From: Chromera velia | Taxonomy: Eukaryota; Sar; Chromeraceae | NCBI GenBank assembly: GCA_018398765.1 | Contig: JAHBMJ010002907.1 | Span: forward strand, 1-10,000 | Length of the DNA: 10,000 nt | Direction: 5' to 3' | In this document: positions 7,961 through 10,000 of the stretch, one piece after another | Position numbering within the stretch: the first letter of the stretch is position 1 | How the letters are laid out: every line of letters starts with the position of its first letter | Position numbers and translations under genes: made by a program | The notes under the pieces: model-generated | What the model saw: only the letters and a program-made list of their open reading frames with translations | Databases searched by the model: none | Told to the model about the DNA's origin: nothing

Positions 7961-8753
7961 GCCGCAGTGCATGCGGTACACAGGTCACAGAGATGCTGCT
8001 TGGGAGGGAGTTTTCAGCCTATGTGGGCTTTGCAGAAAAGAAAGAGTAAAGGAAGAGAGGGGAGCGAGCAGGGGCGCTGGTAAGAGAATTAAAAGAAAAA
8101 GAAAGACCATTTTGATATTTAAGAGATAGAAAAGACATAAACGGAGAGAAGAGCCTGACAACATCAGATTGAAGAAATATGATAAAGGAGCCAAAAGCCG
8201 CTAAGCGTGCAAAAGAATTTATGGATAATAAAGAAATGTTGAGGAGAAACAAATTTTTTTAACTGGCTAAGGAACTCGTTGAAGAAGAAGTCGGGGAAGG
8301 GAAAAGGAAGACCACAACGCTCATCCATAGATAGGCAGAGTTGACCATGCGAACATATGGAGAATGAAAGGTATTAATTTTTATCCACCGTGGAGTAGTA
8401 TAAGCTAGGCGCGGCGGCCTAGTCCGAGGGGCTTGCGCTTGCAACAGATTGGCCATAATAGACGGACAGGACCTATGCCTAGGCAAGATGCATACTGGCC
8501 CGACAAAGGACCAGAGAGACACTAAAGAAGATTTCGTAGGGTGCACGGGGGGGTAATATTGAACAAAAACCGAGGCGCAGGGCCCCGGCACATGCATCCA
8601 TGAATGATGTCTCAAAGGATCCCAAAGGGAGAAAATGAAAGAGCCAAGCCTGACTTTGCGCCACAGCATCGTCACAGCTTTGCTCTCTCAGGATTTGACA
8701 CATAGCAACCGTAGACCCGTCAAAAGAAGATTTCTGTCTTCAGACACAAGACC
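7961..8753. other. Intergenic and 5' flank of the ankyrin gene
   Basis: The sequence is purine-rich on the plus strand from about 8030 to 8330. A minus-strand open frame of about 136 codons (8669-8259) includes the dispersed repeat and has no recognisable motif, so I do not call it a gene. A pyrimidine tract ending CAG at 8731-8743 could be a splice acceptor just before the ankyrin start, which would imply an upstream exon. Confidence 0.45.
8530..8560. repeat. Dispersed block, copy B
   Basis: This is the second copy of the block, in the same orientation and 705 bp from copy A. The flanks on the right differ, so only about 31 bp are shared. Confidence 0.9.
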
Positions 8754-10000
8754 ATGGTAAAGGAGGCCCACACCATGACAGAGATCTTCCCCACAGGATT
8801 CGAGTCTTTGGTTTCGACCGCCCCTCTAAGGTTTGTCACTGCTGCAGGGCTTTTACTGGACGTCGTGCTGAAGCTGTCGTCGTTGAACAAAGCCTTCAAC
8901 GAGTACCTTACAGCCAATGAGGTTCTGAGCGAGGCACTCACCTTCACAGTGCAATCGAAGAGTGAGGAGGAGAGGAGACGGCTCTTCGAAAAAGTCGTGG
9001 TTGGAAGGAGCGGTCGGTCCACATGCAGTGCCCAGGCTCTAGCTGCAGTGCAAGGGCAGAAGAGTGACCCAGAAAAGGACAAAAAAGGCGTGTTTCAGTC
9101 TCCTCACTTCATACGCAACTTCGTATCCCGTTTGGTGGGGACCGAGGCGGAAGAGCTGAACGGGGCGAACTTTCGGTTGGAGCCCCTGCCTTACGGACGG
9201 TTCCTCTACGGGACTGCGGTGGCCCTCGTGTCCAAGCACGGGGATGCCCTCTTTTTGCAGGTCGGATTTTCTTTTTCTGAGACTTGTCATTCGCTTTTCT
9301 TGTGTGTGTGTGTGTGTTGTTGTGTTGGTCGTGTGTGAATGGTGGTTTGCTCTGGTGGTGTGTTGATGATGTGTTGGTGGTCTGCTGGTTGTGTCTGTCT
9401 GGTGTGTGTGACGGTGTGTGTCTGGTGTGAGTGTCTACCTCTGTGTGTTGTTGTGTTGGTGTTGTGTTGGTCGTGTGTGAATGGTGGTTTGCTCTGGTGG
9501 TGTGTTGATGATGTGTTGGTGGTCTGCTGGTTGTGTCTGTCTGGTGTGTGTGACGGTGTGTGTCTGGTGTGAGTGTCTACCTCTGTGTGTGTGTGTGTGT
9601 GTGTGTGTGAGTGAGTGAGTGAGTGAGTGTATGTGTGTGTTGACGTCCTCTTTTGGCGGGCCACTTTATATTTTCTTTTCGACTGTTATCTGTTTCTTGT
9701 GTGCGTGTGCCTGTCCACAGACTGAGACGTCCTTTTCTAACCTGGCGATGCGTACACCAACCTACTTGTTTGTTTCTGCATTGCATACAATTAAGCAGGA
9801 ATTGATCCGCCTGGGTGCCCAGGTGACATCCCAGACGCCCCCCTACCGACTGACCCCCCTCCACTTCGCTGCCAGAGAGGGGCACGGAGACGCCTGCGCC
9901 CTCCTCCTATGGGCGGGTGCCGATTGCGACCCGGAGACGGTATACAGATTCACGCCTCTGCACCTGGCCTCCGAGTTCGGCCAGCTTGCAGTTGTGGAAC
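8754..10000 (+). CDS. Ankyrin-repeat protein, 5' part, runs off the window
   Basis: Coding exons are 8754-9260 (169 codons, phase 0) and 9799 to beyond 10000. Joined, they read DALFLQ-ELIRLGAQV, which closes an ankyrin repeat across the intron. Repeats are at about residues 148-178, 187-213 (LTPLHFAAREGHGDACALLL, then WAGAD) and 220 onward (FTPLHLASEFGQLAVVE). Such repeats form stacked helical hairpins for protein binding. The N-terminal 140 residues are not clearly assigned. A segment near 30-57 with LSSLNKAFNEYL loosely resembles an F-box, which is only a guess. The ATG has ACC before it and G after it, with an in-frame stop at 8712-8714. An upstream exon remains possible because of the acceptor-like CAG at 8741-8743. 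The function cannot be told from this part. Confidence 0.85.
9319..9590 (+). repeat. 142-bp tandem duplication in a TG-rich tract
   Basis: 9319-9448 and 9461-9590 match essentially base for base at offset 142, including GGTCGTGTGTGAATGG and GAGTGTCTACCTCTGTGTG. The near-identity points to recent duplication. Confidence 0.92.
9586..9628 (+). repeat. (TG)n followed by (AGTG)n microsatellite
   Basis: About ten TG units pass directly into five GAGT units inside the ankyrin-gene intron. Confidence 0.93.

Larger units (their letters stand above)
9261..9798 (+). other. Intron of the ankyrin gene, TG-rich
   Basis: This 538-nt intron has donor CAG|GTCGGA and acceptor AAGCAG|GAA. Most of its first two thirds is TG-rich simple and tandem repeat, which opens long repetitive frames on both strands that are not genes. 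Confidence 0.85.

Noticed and set aside
8259-8669. Minus-strand open frame of about 136 codons
   Set aside because: It has no recognisable motif, crosses a dispersed DNA repeat and starts with no supporting context.
9287-9885. Open frames rich in Thr-His or Val-Cys across the TG tract
   Set aside because: They are simple-repeat artefacts inside the ankyrin-gene intron.

Overview
The window is eukaryotic nuclear DNA with two protein genes whose coding exons are split by GT-AG introns of about 240-600 bases. The dense intronic microsatellites, the standard stop codons and a strong excess of the palindrome TGCATGCA (an AP2-type site familiar from Apicomplexa) suggest an alveolate, perhaps a chromerid or other apicomplexan relative. 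That lineage call is inference. No bacterial-type operon, CRISPR array, rRNA or tRNA gene was seen.

Region 1 (539-5340, minus strand) is a long-chain acyl-CoA synthetase (ACSL) gene in seven coding exons. I assembled it by matching exon phase and the conserved adenylate-forming motifs: YTSGTSGTPKG, YGLTE, RTGDIG and DRKKNIFKL. The gene is recognisable end to end with good splice junctions, but the reading frame is broken twice. One break is a one-base shift near 4630-4648, just before the ATP-binding motif. The other is a shift near 607-621 that also removes the LTPT part of the C-terminal motif. Either the gene is a young pseudogene, or the sequence carries indel errors, or (for the first site) translation shifts frame. 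Several of its introns carry copies of the adjoining exon-intron junction.

Region 2 (5341-8753) is a long intergenic stretch between two divergently transcribed genes. The part next to the ACSL start has TGCATGCA and CATACGT motifs and GC-rich tracts. The middle part is AT-rich. From 6878 to 8560 it holds several families of degenerate direct repeats, including a module with CATGGATCCCAC and an identical 25-bp block repeated 705 bp apart.

Region 3 (8754 to the right edge, plus strand) is the 5' part of an ankyrin-repeat protein gene. It has one exon of 169 codons, a TG-rich intron with a 142-bp tandem duplication, and a second exon that completes one ankyrin repeat and carries two more, running off the window.

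The two genes have no evident functional connection. The unusual points are the double frame break in ACSL, the duplicated splice junctions, the preference for GTC at 5' splice sites, and the clustered TGCATGCA sites.
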